Source: Terriglobia bacterium (lineage in GTDB: Bacteria; Acidobacteriota; Polarisedimenticolia; Polarisedimenticolales; JAIQFR01). From it: 63,703 bases of DNA. Numbering within the stretch: the stretch's first letter is position 1; every line of letters begins with the position of its first letter. Below are positions 9,564 to 17,516 of this stretch, piece after piece. Location: contig JAIQFR010000013.1 of assembly GCA_020073205.1 (NCBI GenBank), positions 1 through 63,703 of the forward strand, in the 5' to 3' direction. A model generated the notes under the pieces. It made no database searches, was not told the DNA's origin, and saw only the letters and a program-made list of their open reading frames with translations. The translations under genes were made by a program, and so were the position numbers.

Positions 9564-9780
9564 CTAGACCTACCTCCAACGCCTGCCGCGAACGGGAAGG
9601 TCCCCGCAGGGTGCAGGAACGAGTGCAGTGGCCTACGCCGTTTCCGTCCTGGAATCCCACGTGAAGGAAGTTGCAGCCTGCGACCGGACGCGGACGCGAC
9701 GGCACGCAGACCTCCACTTGTCCACCCCCCGGAGCTTAGGGAGACGAGCCATCTACTACCAGACTTCGTTGTTGGAGGTG

Positions 9781-10755
9781 TTACCCGAAGAGGAGCACCA
9801 CGGACTCCAGCAAATTGTGGACCTGGTGCAGGATCGTCGACACGGCTGCGAGGGGAACGAAGAGCACCCCCACCGCGAGCGCGATCGCGGCAACCGTCCC
9901 CGGCTTGCCGCGCGGAGGAACCACGGGCGGTGAAAGCCGTCCGAGCAGGCGAGCTGCCCGCCCCGCGGCCCCGCCCCCGTGATATAGCGCGGTCAACGGA
10001 AGCCCCCGCGGCCTCGCGTTTCCGGCGAGCCGCGCCACCTTGAGAAGGGCCGACGCGAGGTCGAGCGACGGTGCATCTCCCGCGGCCGTGGCGCAGTCAT
10101 CCGCCGCTTCATCCGCGGCTTCCGCCCACCAGCGCTCGAGCGCAGCCCCGATCGGGGTCAGCGCCAGAATGTCAGGGCAGGCACGCAGCACCAGGCGCCT
10201 CCATGCGTCCCCGCGCCGCTGGTGGCCCGCCTCGTGAGCGACGATCGCGGCCAGCTCCGCCCCCGTGCAGTGCTCCAGCACGATCCGGGAAACGAACAGG
10301 CGCGGATGCACGCACCCGGCGATGGTCACGATTGGGAAAGGTTCGTCAACGGCGTACACCGGCATCGTGACGCCGACCAGCCGGATCGGGCAAGCGCCAC
10401 GAAGCCAGCGGCGGACCAGCCGCTTCGTCGCCAGGAGGCCCGAGCCCACGCGCACGATCCCCGTCGCCAGGACGGCACTCGAGAACACGGCTCCCACCAG
10501 TAGCCCCAGAGCCACCCGTTCTCCGGTGTCCCACGGCTCGAACCAAACGAAGGCGGGTAGGACGACTTCCAAGGCGACGAAGAAAGCGAACGCCACCGGC
10601 AGAACACGCAACGCGAAGAGCCGCCGCGAGCGCGAGTCCGGCTCGGGAGTGAGAAGAGCCGCTGGCAGCAACGGACAGCTCAGCAGCGATGCCGCCGACA
10701 TCGCCGTGCCGTAGGCCAGCAACGTCAGACAGCAGGCGAGCGCGACGAAATTCAC
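9781..10755 (-). CDS. M56-family membrane metallopeptidase (BlaR1-like)
   Basis: 324 aa. N-terminal transmembrane helices (about 1-35, 48-70, 78-100), a zinc-protease motif HEAGH in AIVAHEAGHQRRGD, a downstream EAADEAADDCA third-ligand region, and a C-terminal membrane helix near 285-305. In BlaR1/MecR1 systems such a protease inactivates the BlaI repressor on sensing a signal. This version has no C-terminal penicillin-binding sensor domain, so the signal is unlikely to be a beta-lactam sensed by that route. Its start overlaps the end of the blaI-like gene by 4 nt. Confidence 0.87.
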   Translation of the reverse strand: MNFVALACCLTLLAYGTAMSAASLLSCPLLPAALLTPEPDSRSRRLFALRVLPVAFAFFVALEVVLPAFVWFEPWDTGERVALGLLVGAVFSSAVLATGIVRVGSGLLATKRLVRRWLRGACPIRLVGVTMPVYAVDEPFPIVTIAGCVHPRLFVSRIVLEHCTGAELAAIVAHEAGHQRRGDAWRRLVLRACPDILALTPIGAALERWWAEAADEAADDCATAAGDAPSLDLASALLKVARLAGNARPRGLPLTALYHGGGAAGRAARLLGRLSPPVVPPRGKPGTVAAIALAVGVLFVPLAAVSTILHQVHNLLESVVLLFG

Positions 10756-11192
10756 CGATGGCCCTCGCTACGGTCCAGCGCGCGCCGACGGGCGCGCAGC
10801 ACCTCTTCCAACTCGTCGAGCGCCAACTCGTCACGACGGCTGACCGCGTCGACGAAGCTCATCAGGAGCGGCCGGATCGCCGCGCGCTTCGAGAACGACG
10901 CCACGAGCACGTCGAGAGCCTGGCCCGCCAGGATGGCCTCGAGTTGCGCCCGGCTCGAGACCGGAACGTAGAAGAAGGAGCGGCCGGACCGTCGACGGGT
11001 AAGGATGCCTTTCTTGTGCAGCCGGTCGAGCGTCGTCATCAAAGTCGTATAGGCGACGCCCGGAAAGTCGCAGAGGAGATCGCGAACACGTGCCTCCCGA
11101 TCCCGATTCCACAGTGCCTCCAGCACGCGGAGCTCGAGAGGCCCGAGGAAAGACGCGAGGGATCCTCTCTTGATCAACACGAGCGGAATCAT
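10752..11192 (-). CDS. BlaI/MecI/CopY-family transcriptional repressor
   Basis: 146 aa winged-helix repressor: LGPLELRVLEALWNRD near 16-31, recognition region AYTTLMTTLDRLHKKGILTRRR near 47-68, then a C-terminal dimerisation helix region that in the family carries the protease site. Known relatives repress their own operon until the partner M56 protease cleaves them. Co-transcribed with the M56 gene (ATGA overlap). A perfect 14-bp palindrome lies just upstream of its start. Confidence 0.9.
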   Translation of the reverse strand: MIPLVLIKRGSLASFLGPLELRVLEALWNRDREARVRDLLCDFPGVAYTTLMTTLDRLHKKGILTRRRSGRSFFYVPVSSRAQLEAILAGQALDVLVASFSKRAAIRPLLMSFVDAVSRRDELALDELEEVLRARRRALDRSEGHR

Positions 11193-11200
11193 ACGCGAGT

Positions 11201-11214
11201 TTCGGTCGACCGAA
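11201..11214. promoter_or_regulatory. palindromic candidate operator of the blaI-like gene
   Basis: TTCGGTCGACCGAA is a perfect palindrome 8 nt upstream of the BlaI-like start codon, where a repressor would block transcription initiation. BlaI proteins bind palindromes, though the classic TACA/TGTA core is absent here. Assignment as the autoregulatory operator is inference from position and symmetry. Confidence 0.5.
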
Positions 11215-11248
11215 TAACGTTCGTCCTACCGGATGTGCGGCGCCGCGC

Positions 11249-12772
11249 TCACCCTCCCCCCAGCACCAGCGCCCTCCGGTACTGCACCGCCTCGGCGACG
11301 TGGTGGGGACCGATCGCCTCGATCCCCTCAAGGTCCGCAAGCGTCCGCGCAACGCGTCTGACACGGTCGAAGCCTCGCGCGGAGAGACCCATTCTCTCGC
11401 AGGCGTCGATGAGCAAGCGCCGCGAGGCGGGCGAGAGCGGCGCGAAGCGGTCGAGCTCACTCGGTCCCATGCGCGCGTTGCAGGTCGGACCGCTCTCGCC
11501 GAATCGCTCCCTCTGCCTTTCTCTCGCCGCAACCACCCTTTCCCGCACCGCCAGCGACGCCTCCCCTCTCGAAGGAGACGAAAGCGCCGCCAGATCGACC
11601 GGAGGCACGTCCACCACGATGTCGAACCGATCGATCAGCGGCCCCGAGAGCTTCGCGAGGTAGCGCCGGATCTCGAGGGGCGTGCAGCCGCACCTCCCGC
11701 CGGGGCTGCCATGATGTCCACACGGACAGGGGTTCATCGACGCGACCAGCATGAACCGGCTGGGGAACGTCGCGCTCGCGTGGATGCGCACCACCGTGAT
11801 CGTCCCGTCCTCCAGCGGCTGCCGGAGCCCCTCGAGCGCGTCCCGGCGGAACTCCGGCAACTCGTCCAGGTAGAGGACCCCGTGGGTCGCGAGGCTGATC
11901 TCACCTGGCCTCAGGCGCAGTCCTCCTCCGGTCAGGCCGGCGAACGAGATCCCGTGGTGCGGCGATCGAAAAGGGCGGGTGGCGACGAGACCGCGGCTGA
12001 GTCCCGAAGCGCTCCAGATGCGCGTGACCTCCAGCGCTTCGTCCGGTGTCATTCCCGGGAGGATCCCGGGGAGTCGTTGCGCCAGCATGCTCTTTCCCGA
12101 GCCAGGAGGCCCGGAGAGGAGCAGGTGGTGCCCTCCCGCGGCCGCGACCTCGAGCGCGCGTCTCGCCAGGGCCTGTCCGCGAACATCGGCGAGGTCGTGC
12201 GACGACCGGCCGGCCTCCGCGGCCCGGAGTGCCGAGGCGACGTCGGGACGCGACACCCGCGCGCTCGCTCCGTTCGTGGCCGCGACGTCGGCGAGCGACC
12301 CCACGGAGACGGCGTCGATCCCCGCGACGAGCGCGGCCTCTTCCGCGTTCGCGCGGGGGACGAGCACGCGCCGGCGGCCGACCCGTGCCGCCTCCATCGC
12401 GATGGACAGCGCGCCTCGGATCGGCCGTACCGAGCCGTCGAGACCGAGTTCCCCGGCAATCACCGTCTCCTCGGGATGGCTCGCCTGGATCTGCCCGTCC
12501 GCCGACAGGAGCGCCACCGCGATCGGCAAGTCGAGTCCGGCCCCCTGCTTCTGCACCTCCGCCGGGGCGAGGTTGATCATCGCCCGCCCGTCGGGGAGCG
12601 TGAACCCCGCGTGCGGGATCGCCGAACGGATGCGCTCAATCCCTTCCCGGACGGCCACGTCCGGCAGCCCCACTGCGGAGACGCTGGGCAGCCCACCGGC
12701 GAGATCGACCTCGACCTCGACCAGGCAGGCCTCGACCCCGATCAGGACGGCACCCGTGGCACGCCCGAGCAT
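11249..12772 (-). CDS. YifB/ComM-family Mg-chelatase-like AAA+ ATPase
   Basis: 507 aa. N-terminal ChlI-like domain (GLPSVSAVGLPDVAVREGIERIR near 27-49, and INLAPAEV), Walker A GPPGSGKSML near 218-227, Walker B VLYLDELPEF, an arginine-finger/sensor region, and the C-terminal Mg_chelatase_C domain. ComM, the best studied member, is a helicase that promotes branch migration during natural transformation; in other bacteria the role is unclear. Full length for the family. Confidence 0.9.
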   Translation of the reverse strand: MLGRATGAVLIGVEACLVEVEVDLAGGLPSVSAVGLPDVAVREGIERIRSAIPHAGFTLPDGRAMINLAPAEVQKQGAGLDLPIAVALLSADGQIQASHPEETVIAGELGLDGSVRPIRGALSIAMEAARVGRRRVLVPRANAEEAALVAGIDAVSVGSLADVAATNGASARVSRPDVASALRAAEAGRSSHDLADVRGQALARRALEVAAAGGHHLLLSGPPGSGKSMLAQRLPGILPGMTPDEALEVTRIWSASGLSRGLVATRPFRSPHHGISFAGLTGGGLRLRPGEISLATHGVLYLDELPEFRRDALEGLRQPLEDGTITVVRIHASATFPSRFMLVASMNPCPCGHHGSPGGRCGCTPLEIRRYLAKLSGPLIDRFDIVVDVPPVDLAALSSPSRGEASLAVRERVVAARERQRERFGESGPTCNARMGPSELDRFAPLSPASRRLLIDACERMGLSARGFDRVRRVARTLADLEGIEAIGPHHVAEAVQYRRALVLGGG

Positions 12773-12826
12773 GGTCCGGCACCCTCTCGGAAGGCGAAAC
12801 GGGACCGAGACGGGAGGAGGCGGGAG

Positions 12827-14677
12827 CTACTCGATCGTGAGCCTCAGGCCGGGGTAGATCGTGGCGTCCGGCGAGAGGTCGTTCAGGGCGCAGATCCGGT
12901 CCACTGTGACCTGGTAGCGGTCGGCGATACGCCGGAGCGTCTCGCCTCGCCGAACGGTGTGGACGACCCGTGCGGCGTCCTGAGAGTGGCGGGCCGCCTT
13001 TGCGGGAAGGGCGTCGGCTTTCGCCTCCGCGGCCCCCGGGACCGTCAGCCGATCGCCGACCTTGAGCGTGCGATTCTGCGAGATCCCGCTGGCCGAGGCG
13101 ATCGCGGCCGGCTGGGTGCCGTACCTCCTCGCGATCGACGACAGCGTGTCCCCGCGGCGCACCCGGTAGAGGGTGGCGCCCGCAGAGCGCGCGGCGGGCC
13201 TGGGCTCGGTGGAATCTGCGACGTCGGCCGCGCCCGCCGGCACGATCAGCGACTCGCCGGGATGGACGGCGGTGCGCTTCCCCATCCGGTTGGCCTTCCG
13301 GATCTCGGAAGTCCGGACGCCGTAGCGGCGGGCGATCCCAGCGAGGGTCTCGCCTTTCGCGACGAAGTGCCGCGCCACCGCCGACCGCTCCGCTGCCGGC
13401 ACCTCGGCGAGAGCGGCGAGGGTGGTCGTCCCCGTCCCCGCCGGAACGCGGACCTCGGTGGAACCGGGAGGGGTCTGGCGGCGTCTCAGCGCCGGGTTGA
13501 GCTTCTGCATCGTGTCGACGTCGGTTCCCGCGCAGCGAGCGAGCACCTTGAGGTGCACCGAGCCTTCGACCCGGATGTTCTCGTAGTCCATCGGCGCATC
13601 GGGCTCGAACTCGAAGCCGAACCGCTTGGGGTCCTTCGAGATCAGCGTGGCGGCGAGGATCGCGGGCACGTAGTTCGCGGTCTCGTTCCGCAGGACGCGG
13701 GTCGCGGCCAGATACCAGAAGTCCCGTTCTCCCGTCCGGTCGATCACGCGCTGGATCTTCCCCTCGCCGGCGTTGTACGCGGCCAGCGCGAGGTACCAGT
13801 CGCCGAACATCGCATAGAGGTCCTTGAGGTACGCCGCGGCGGCCCGGGTCGCCTTCTCCGGGTCCGAGCGCTCGTCCACCCAGGCGTCGGTGCGGAGGCC
13901 GTAGCGGCGCCCCGTGCCGACAATGAATTGGAAGATCCCCTTGGCCTTCGCGCGCGAGAACGCGTTGACCTTGTACGCGCTCTCCACGTGCGCCATGTAC
14001 GCGAGGTCCTGCGGCAGGCCCTCTTCCGCGAAGATCCTCCGGATCATCGGAAGGAACCGGCCGGAACGGATCAGCCCCGGGAGGAACTTGTCGCGATCGC
14101 GGTTCGTGAAGAAATCGACCCAGGCGATCACCTTGTCGTTCACCACGAACGGGATGTCGAACTTCAGACCGGAATAATCGATGAGGCTGCGCTCCTGCTC
14201 CATCTCGCCCGGCGTCAGCTCCGGCGGAGGCGTGGCCAGCTCGTCCAGGGGAGAAGGCTCGACCTCTTCGGTCTCGACGTCGACCTGGTCCGGACCGGCC
14301 TGCGCCGCGCCGTCGAGCGCCTTGATCTCGTCCGAGATCTCCGCCGAGATCTCGCCGAGCCTGGGGTCGGTTCCGCCTTCCTGGAGTATCCGAATCGCGC
14401 TGTCGAATTCCTGACGCGCGGTCGCGGCGTCGCCCTCTCCCTGAGCCCGCTCCGCAGCGGCCTGGTGGGCGCGCGCGCCCAGGATCACCTCTTCGACGGC
14501 GTTCCCGGCAGGCACCGCAACCGCCGGTGCGTTCGCGACGGGGGCCGGTGTCTCGTTGGGCGGAGTGTCCACCGAGCGCTGGTTCAGGGTGGCGCAGCCC
14601 GCGAGCGCGAGCGCCAGCACCGCCGGGAGGAGAGTGAAACATGGCTTGCCCGGGAGGGTCGACCGCAGCCTGATCAC
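12827..14677 (-). CDS. mltD: membrane-bound lytic murein transglycosylase D with LysM repeats
   Basis: Cleaves peptidoglycan glycan strands non-hydrolytically. 616 aa: lipoprotein signal with lipobox LALAGC near 22-27, a low-complexity acidic linker, and an SLT catalytic domain (about 180-340) with the catalytic Glu in HVESAYKVNAFS and the AKGIFQF motif. Three LysM domains follow (about 430-475, 495-540, 565-616), each with the (K/R)(R)G(E/D)TL..IA.RY core, which bind glycan. Its promoter on the same strand is clear. Divergent from recA. Confidence 0.9.
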   Translation of the reverse strand: MIRLRSTLPGKPCFTLLPAVLALALAGCATLNQRSVDTPPNETPAPVANAPAVAVPAGNAVEEVILGARAHQAAAERAQGEGDAATARQEFDSAIRILQEGGTDPRLGEISAEISDEIKALDGAAQAGPDQVDVETEEVEPSPLDELATPPPELTPGEMEQERSLIDYSGLKFDIPFVVNDKVIAWVDFFTNRDRDKFLPGLIRSGRFLPMIRRIFAEEGLPQDLAYMAHVESAYKVNAFSRAKAKGIFQFIVGTGRRYGLRTDAWVDERSDPEKATRAAAAYLKDLYAMFGDWYLALAAYNAGEGKIQRVIDRTGERDFWYLAATRVLRNETANYVPAILAATLISKDPKRFGFEFEPDAPMDYENIRVEGSVHLKVLARCAGTDVDTMQKLNPALRRRQTPPGSTEVRVPAGTGTTTLAALAEVPAAERSAVARHFVAKGETLAGIARRYGVRTSEIRKANRMGKRTAVHPGESLIVPAGAADVADSTEPRPAARSAGATLYRVRRGDTLSSIARRYGTQPAAIASASGISQNRTLKVGDRLTVPGAAEAKADALPAKAARHSQDAARVVHTVRRGETLRRIADRYQVTVDRICALNDLSPDATIYPGLRLTIE

Positions 14678-14739
14678 GTCGGCTCCTCCACGCTCAGGCG
14701 CCCCGAAGGCTTCGGCGGCGGGCCTATGAGTCGTGGCGA

Positions 14740-14768
14740 ATAATAAGGGCCGCTTTCGGTGCTGTCAA
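14740..14768 (-). promoter_or_regulatory. sigma-70-type promoter of mltD
   Basis: Read on the minus strand: -35 TTGACA (complement of 14763-14768), 17-nt spacer, -10 TATTAT (complement of 14740-14745). This is close to consensus and points into mltD, predicting a start of transcription about 55 nt before its start codon. It is the strongest promoter match noticed in the window. The 327-nt gap 14678-15004 otherwise holds a small inverted repeat and the recA promoter. Confidence 0.75.
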
Positions 14769-14769
14769 C

Positions 14770-14784
14770 CTTGAACTCTTCAAG
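14770..14784. repeat. inverted repeat beside the mltD -35 box
   Basis: CTTGAA, three bases, TTCAAG. It lies immediately upstream of the mltD -35 and about 130 nt upstream of the recA promoter. It shares TGAA and GAGTTCA half-site letters with the inverted repeat in front of lexA, but the spacing differs, so an SOS role is only a possibility. Confidence 0.4.
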
Positions 14785-14914
14785 TTGCCTTGGCCCGTAC
14801 GCCACCCACCCATAGCAACGGACGCGCCTTGCGCCGTGACGCGGCTTCCGGGGCGCTGGAGGCCACCCAAAGAACGCATTCGTGAGTCCGATTTCGATCC
14901 CGAAACGCCACGCC

Positions 14915-14944
14915 TTGACAGGGCCGGAGGCGATCGCCTAACCT
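14915..14944 (+). promoter_or_regulatory. sigma-70-type promoter of recA
   Basis: -35 TTGACA (14915-14920), 18-nt spacer, -10 TAACCT (14939-14944). It points into recA, whose ATG is 60 nt downstream. The -35 is perfect; the -10 is moderate. Confidence 0.6.
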
Positions 14945-15004
14945 CCAGCGAGGCCGGGGACCCTGCGACCAACCGGCGGGACGACGCCTCCCCTGGAGAA
15001 TCCC

Positions 15005-16063
15005 ATGATGCCAGACTCGAAGGAAAGGACGAAGGCGATGGATCTCGCTGTCTCGCAGATCGAGCGGCAGTTCGGCAAGGGATCGATCATGAAGCTGGGC
15101 GACCGCGGCCACGTGGAGATTCCGGTCATCTCCACGTCCGCGCTCTCGCTGGACTTCGCTCTCGGCGTGGGCGGGATACCCAAGGGGCGGGTCGTCGAGA
15201 TCTTCGGACCGGAATCGTCGGGCAAGACCACCCTAGCCCTCCACGTGGTGGCGGAGGCGCAGAAGCTCGGAGGGATCGCGGCGTTCATCGACGCCGAGCA
15301 CGCCCTCGACCCGGAGTACGCGAAGAAGCTCGGCTGCGACGTGGACAACCTCATGGTCTCGCAGCCGGACTCCGGCGAGCAGGCGCTCGAGATCGTGGAG
15401 ATCCTGATCCGGTCCGGCGCCATCGACATCGTGGTGGTGGACTCCGTGGCCGCGCTGGTGCCGAAGGCCGAGCTCGACGGCGAGATGGGCGACTCCCACG
15501 TCGGCCTCCAGGCCAGGCTCATGTCGCAGGCGCTCCGCAAGCTGACCGGGGTCGTGTCGAAGAGCGGGACCGCGCTGGTGTTCATCAACCAGATCCGCGA
15601 CAAGATCGGCGTCATGTTCGGCAATCCCGAGACGACGACGGGCGGACGCGCGCTCAAGTTCTACGCCTCGATGCGGCTCGACATCCGGCGCATCGGCGCG
15701 ATCAAGGAAGGCGAGGAGACCACGGGGAGCCGCACCCGCCTTAGGGTCGTGAAGAACAAGGTGGCACCTCCCTTCCGCTCCGCGGAGTTCGACATCCTCT
15801 ACGGCGAGGGGATCTCGAGGGAAGGCGACCTCATCGACCTCGGGATCGCCCAGAAGATCATCGACAAGTCGGGCTCGTGGTTCTCCTACGGCGAGATCCG
15901 CCTGGGGCAGGGGCGGGAGAACGCGCGTGTCTTCCTGAAGGACAACGCCGACCTGACCGCCGAGATCGAGGGGAAGGTCCGAGAGGTTCTGGGGATGTCG
16001 AAGCGAGCGGCCGCCGCTCCTCCGCAGGAGGCCGAGAAGGCCCACGCCAAGTCCCGCGGCTGA
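15005..16063 (+). CDS. recA: recombinase RecA
   Basis: Forms ATP-dependent filaments on single-stranded DNA, pairs homologous strands and stimulates LexA-type self-cleavage. 352 aa, full length. Seen: Walker [10 protein letters not shown] near 65-73, the Walker B region [20 protein letters not shown]-binding loop regions MSQALRKLT and [17 protein letters not shown], and a C-terminal Ala/Lys tail. A GGAG site precedes the ATG. The tRNA-Phe gene used as an integration site lies 77 nt downstream. Confidence 0.98.
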   Translation: MMPDSKERTKAMDLAVSQIERQFGKGSIMKLGDRGHVEIPVISTSALSLDFALGVGGIPKGRVVEIFGPESSGKTTLALHVVAEAQKLGGIAAFIDAEHALDPEYAKKLGCDVDNLMVSQPDSGEQALEIVEILIRSGAIDIVVVDSVAALVPKAELDGEMGDSHVGLQARLMSQALRKLTGVVSKSGTALVFINQIRDKIGVMFGNPETTTGGRALKFYASMRLDIRRIGAIKEGEETTGSRTRLRVVKNKVAPPFRSAEFDILYGEGISREGDLIDLGIAQKIIDKSGSWFSYGEIRLGQGRENARVFLKDNADLTAEIEGKVREVLGMSKRAAAAPPQEAEKAHAKSRG

Positions 16064-16140
16064 CGTTCAGGCGATCTCCTGACCTTGACGACCCAGGGGG
16101 GCGGTGCGAGAATCCACGCGCTTCGCGGCATCCGGCAGGA

Positions 16141-16216
16141 GGCTCGGTAGCTCAGCTGGTAGAGCGAGGGACTGAAAATCCCTGCGTCGGCGGTTCAATT
16201 CCGTCCCGAGCCACCA
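16141..16216 (+). tRNA. tRNA-Phe (anticodon GAA), CCA encoded
   Basis: 76 nt with a full cloverleaf: acceptor GGCTCGG pairs with CCGAGCC at 16206-16212, D arm GCTC..GAGC, anticodon stem AGGGA/TCCCT around loop CTGAAAA (anticodon GAA), T arm with GTTCAAT, then discriminator A and encoded CCA. From base 16172 onward the 3' half is supplied by the integrated element's end and restores the gene. Confidence 0.97.
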
Positions 16217-16217
16217 A
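16172..16217 (+). repeat. attL core, 46-bp direct repeat inside tRNA-Phe
   Basis: Identical base for base to 31070-31115. Starts at CTGAAAATCCCTGCG in the anticodon loop and ends at CCGAGCCACCAA. The bases on either side differ between the two copies, which fixes the repeat ends. Confidence 0.95.
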
Positions 16218-16243
16218 AAAGCCCCACGATTCAATGTTTTTAA

Positions 16244-17458
16244 CTAGCCACCCAAAACAGCCTCGCGAATAGGGACCGAAACGGGACCCTCGCGGAGCAT
16301 TTCGTCGATCGCTTCGACCGCGGTCCGGAGGTGTTTCGGGTCCAGGTGGGCGTACCGGGCGGTGAGTGCCGGACTTGAGTGTCCGAGGATCTCCTGGACC
16401 TCGTACAGCGGGGTCCGCCCCTGGACCATCCACGAAGCGGCCGTGTGCCGGAGGGTGTGAAACCCGACCTTGCCGGGAAGCTCGGCCCCCCTGGCCGCGG
16501 CTCGGGTCGCCTCGCTGACGAGCCGCCTCCTGGCCTCGTCGGCGTATCCCTGGCCGGCATCGTCCACGAAGACGTACGCCTCCAGGACTCGGACCTCCGT
16601 GGCGAGTTGCTTCCGTCGCCCCTTCGCCTCGTCGAGGACGGCCTCCGCTTCGCGATTCAACGGGACCGTGCGGGCCCCCGTCTTCGTCTCCATCGCTACG
16701 GTCAGCGTCCGCGCCTTGCGGTCCACCTCGCCCCACGTCAGGAGCGCGACCTCTTTCAACCGGAGGCCGGTAACGACCGCAAGCCGAAGCATGGGGCGGA
16801 GCCACGGCGGAGCCGCTTCCTCGAGCCTCCCGAACTCCTCACGCGACAGGTAGCGGAGCCCGCCCCGGTTCGGCGACGGCTTCTCAAGGTCCGCCGCAGG
16901 GTTGAACGGCAGATCGCCCCACCGCACGGCCAACTTGAACATCCGATGCAGCGCGCGGAGGCGCTTAAGGACCGTCGTCGAGGAGAGGGGGGCCCGGGAG
17001 GTGCGCTCGGGTCCGCCCTCGACCCTCTTGCTCTTCGGGATCGGCCGCCCCGGGCGCGCCGTCGTCTGGAGCGCCACGCGGTAGGCGTCCAGGTCGGCGC
17101 GTGATATTTGCCGGAGCGGTCGGTCGCCGAAGTGCTTCACAAGCTCGCGGACGTTCGACGGGTAGTGATTCGAGCGGCGCTTCCCGGGATGCTCCGCGAG
17201 GAACCGTGTCGCAAACTGCCGGAAGGTCGGGCCCGTCTCGGGATCCACCTCCGGCGCCGGCGCGTGCGGGTCGACCCACGTCCCGGCGTTGACCTCCGCC
17301 TTCCGCTTCGTCAGGAAGTCGGCGGCGTCCTGCTTCGACACGGGCCGACCGTCCAGATTCAGGGGGACTTGTTCTTTCTTCCGCCGGCCGTTGTCCAGCT
17401 CGTACCGGACGAAGTAGTAGACCATCCCGTCGCGCTTGTTCCGGCGTTTCCAGATCAT
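16244..17458 (-). CDS. tyrosine-recombinase integrase of the element
   Basis: 404 aa. An N-terminal arm-binding-like domain (RNKRDGMVYYFVRYELDNGRR), a SAM-like core-binding domain (about 85-190), then the catalytic domain with R in GLRLKEVALL, K in METKTGARTVPL, HTLRH, H in LGHSSPALTARY and the nucleophile Tyr of ARYAHL. All catalytic residues are present. The frame is open farther upstream, but ATG 17458 has an AGGAGG site. Adjacent to attL and transcribed toward the tRNA, it is the obvious enzyme for the 46-bp recombination. Confidence 0.93.
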   Translation of the reverse strand: MIWKRRNKRDGMVYYFVRYELDNGRRKKEQVPLNLDGRPVSKQDAADFLTKRKAEVNAGTWVDPHAPAPEVDPETGPTFRQFATRFLAEHPGKRRSNHYPSNVRELVKHFGDRPLRQISRADLDAYRVALQTTARPGRPIPKSKRVEGGPERTSRAPLSSTTVLKRLRALHRMFKLAVRWGDLPFNPAADLEKPSPNRGGLRYLSREEFGRLEEAAPPWLRPMLRLAVVTGLRLKEVALLTWGEVDRKARTLTVAMETKTGARTVPLNREAEAVLDEAKGRRKQLATEVRVLEAYVFVDDAGQGYADEARRRLVSEATRAAARGAELPGKVGFHTLRHTAASWMVQGRTPLYEVQEILGHSSPALTARYAHLDPKHLRTAVEAIDEMLREGPVSVPIREAVLGG

Positions 17459-17516
17459 CGTCAGTCCTCCTCGTTCCGCCACGCCTGGAGCACACAGAGG
17501 AAGTAGTCGGCGGATC

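Noticed and set aside
9567-9780. Cobalamin riboswitch in the leader of the TonB-dependent receptor gene
   Set aside because: The minus strand contains GCCACTG and a GGATTCC-like stretch, but the other conserved B12-box segments are not found in order, so the fold cannot be supported.
11300-14743. Very long open frames on the strand opposite yifB-mltD, and similar ones opposite carB
   Set aside because: They are mirror frames of G+C-rich genes: Arg/Pro/Gly-rich translations, no domains, no ribosome binding sites.
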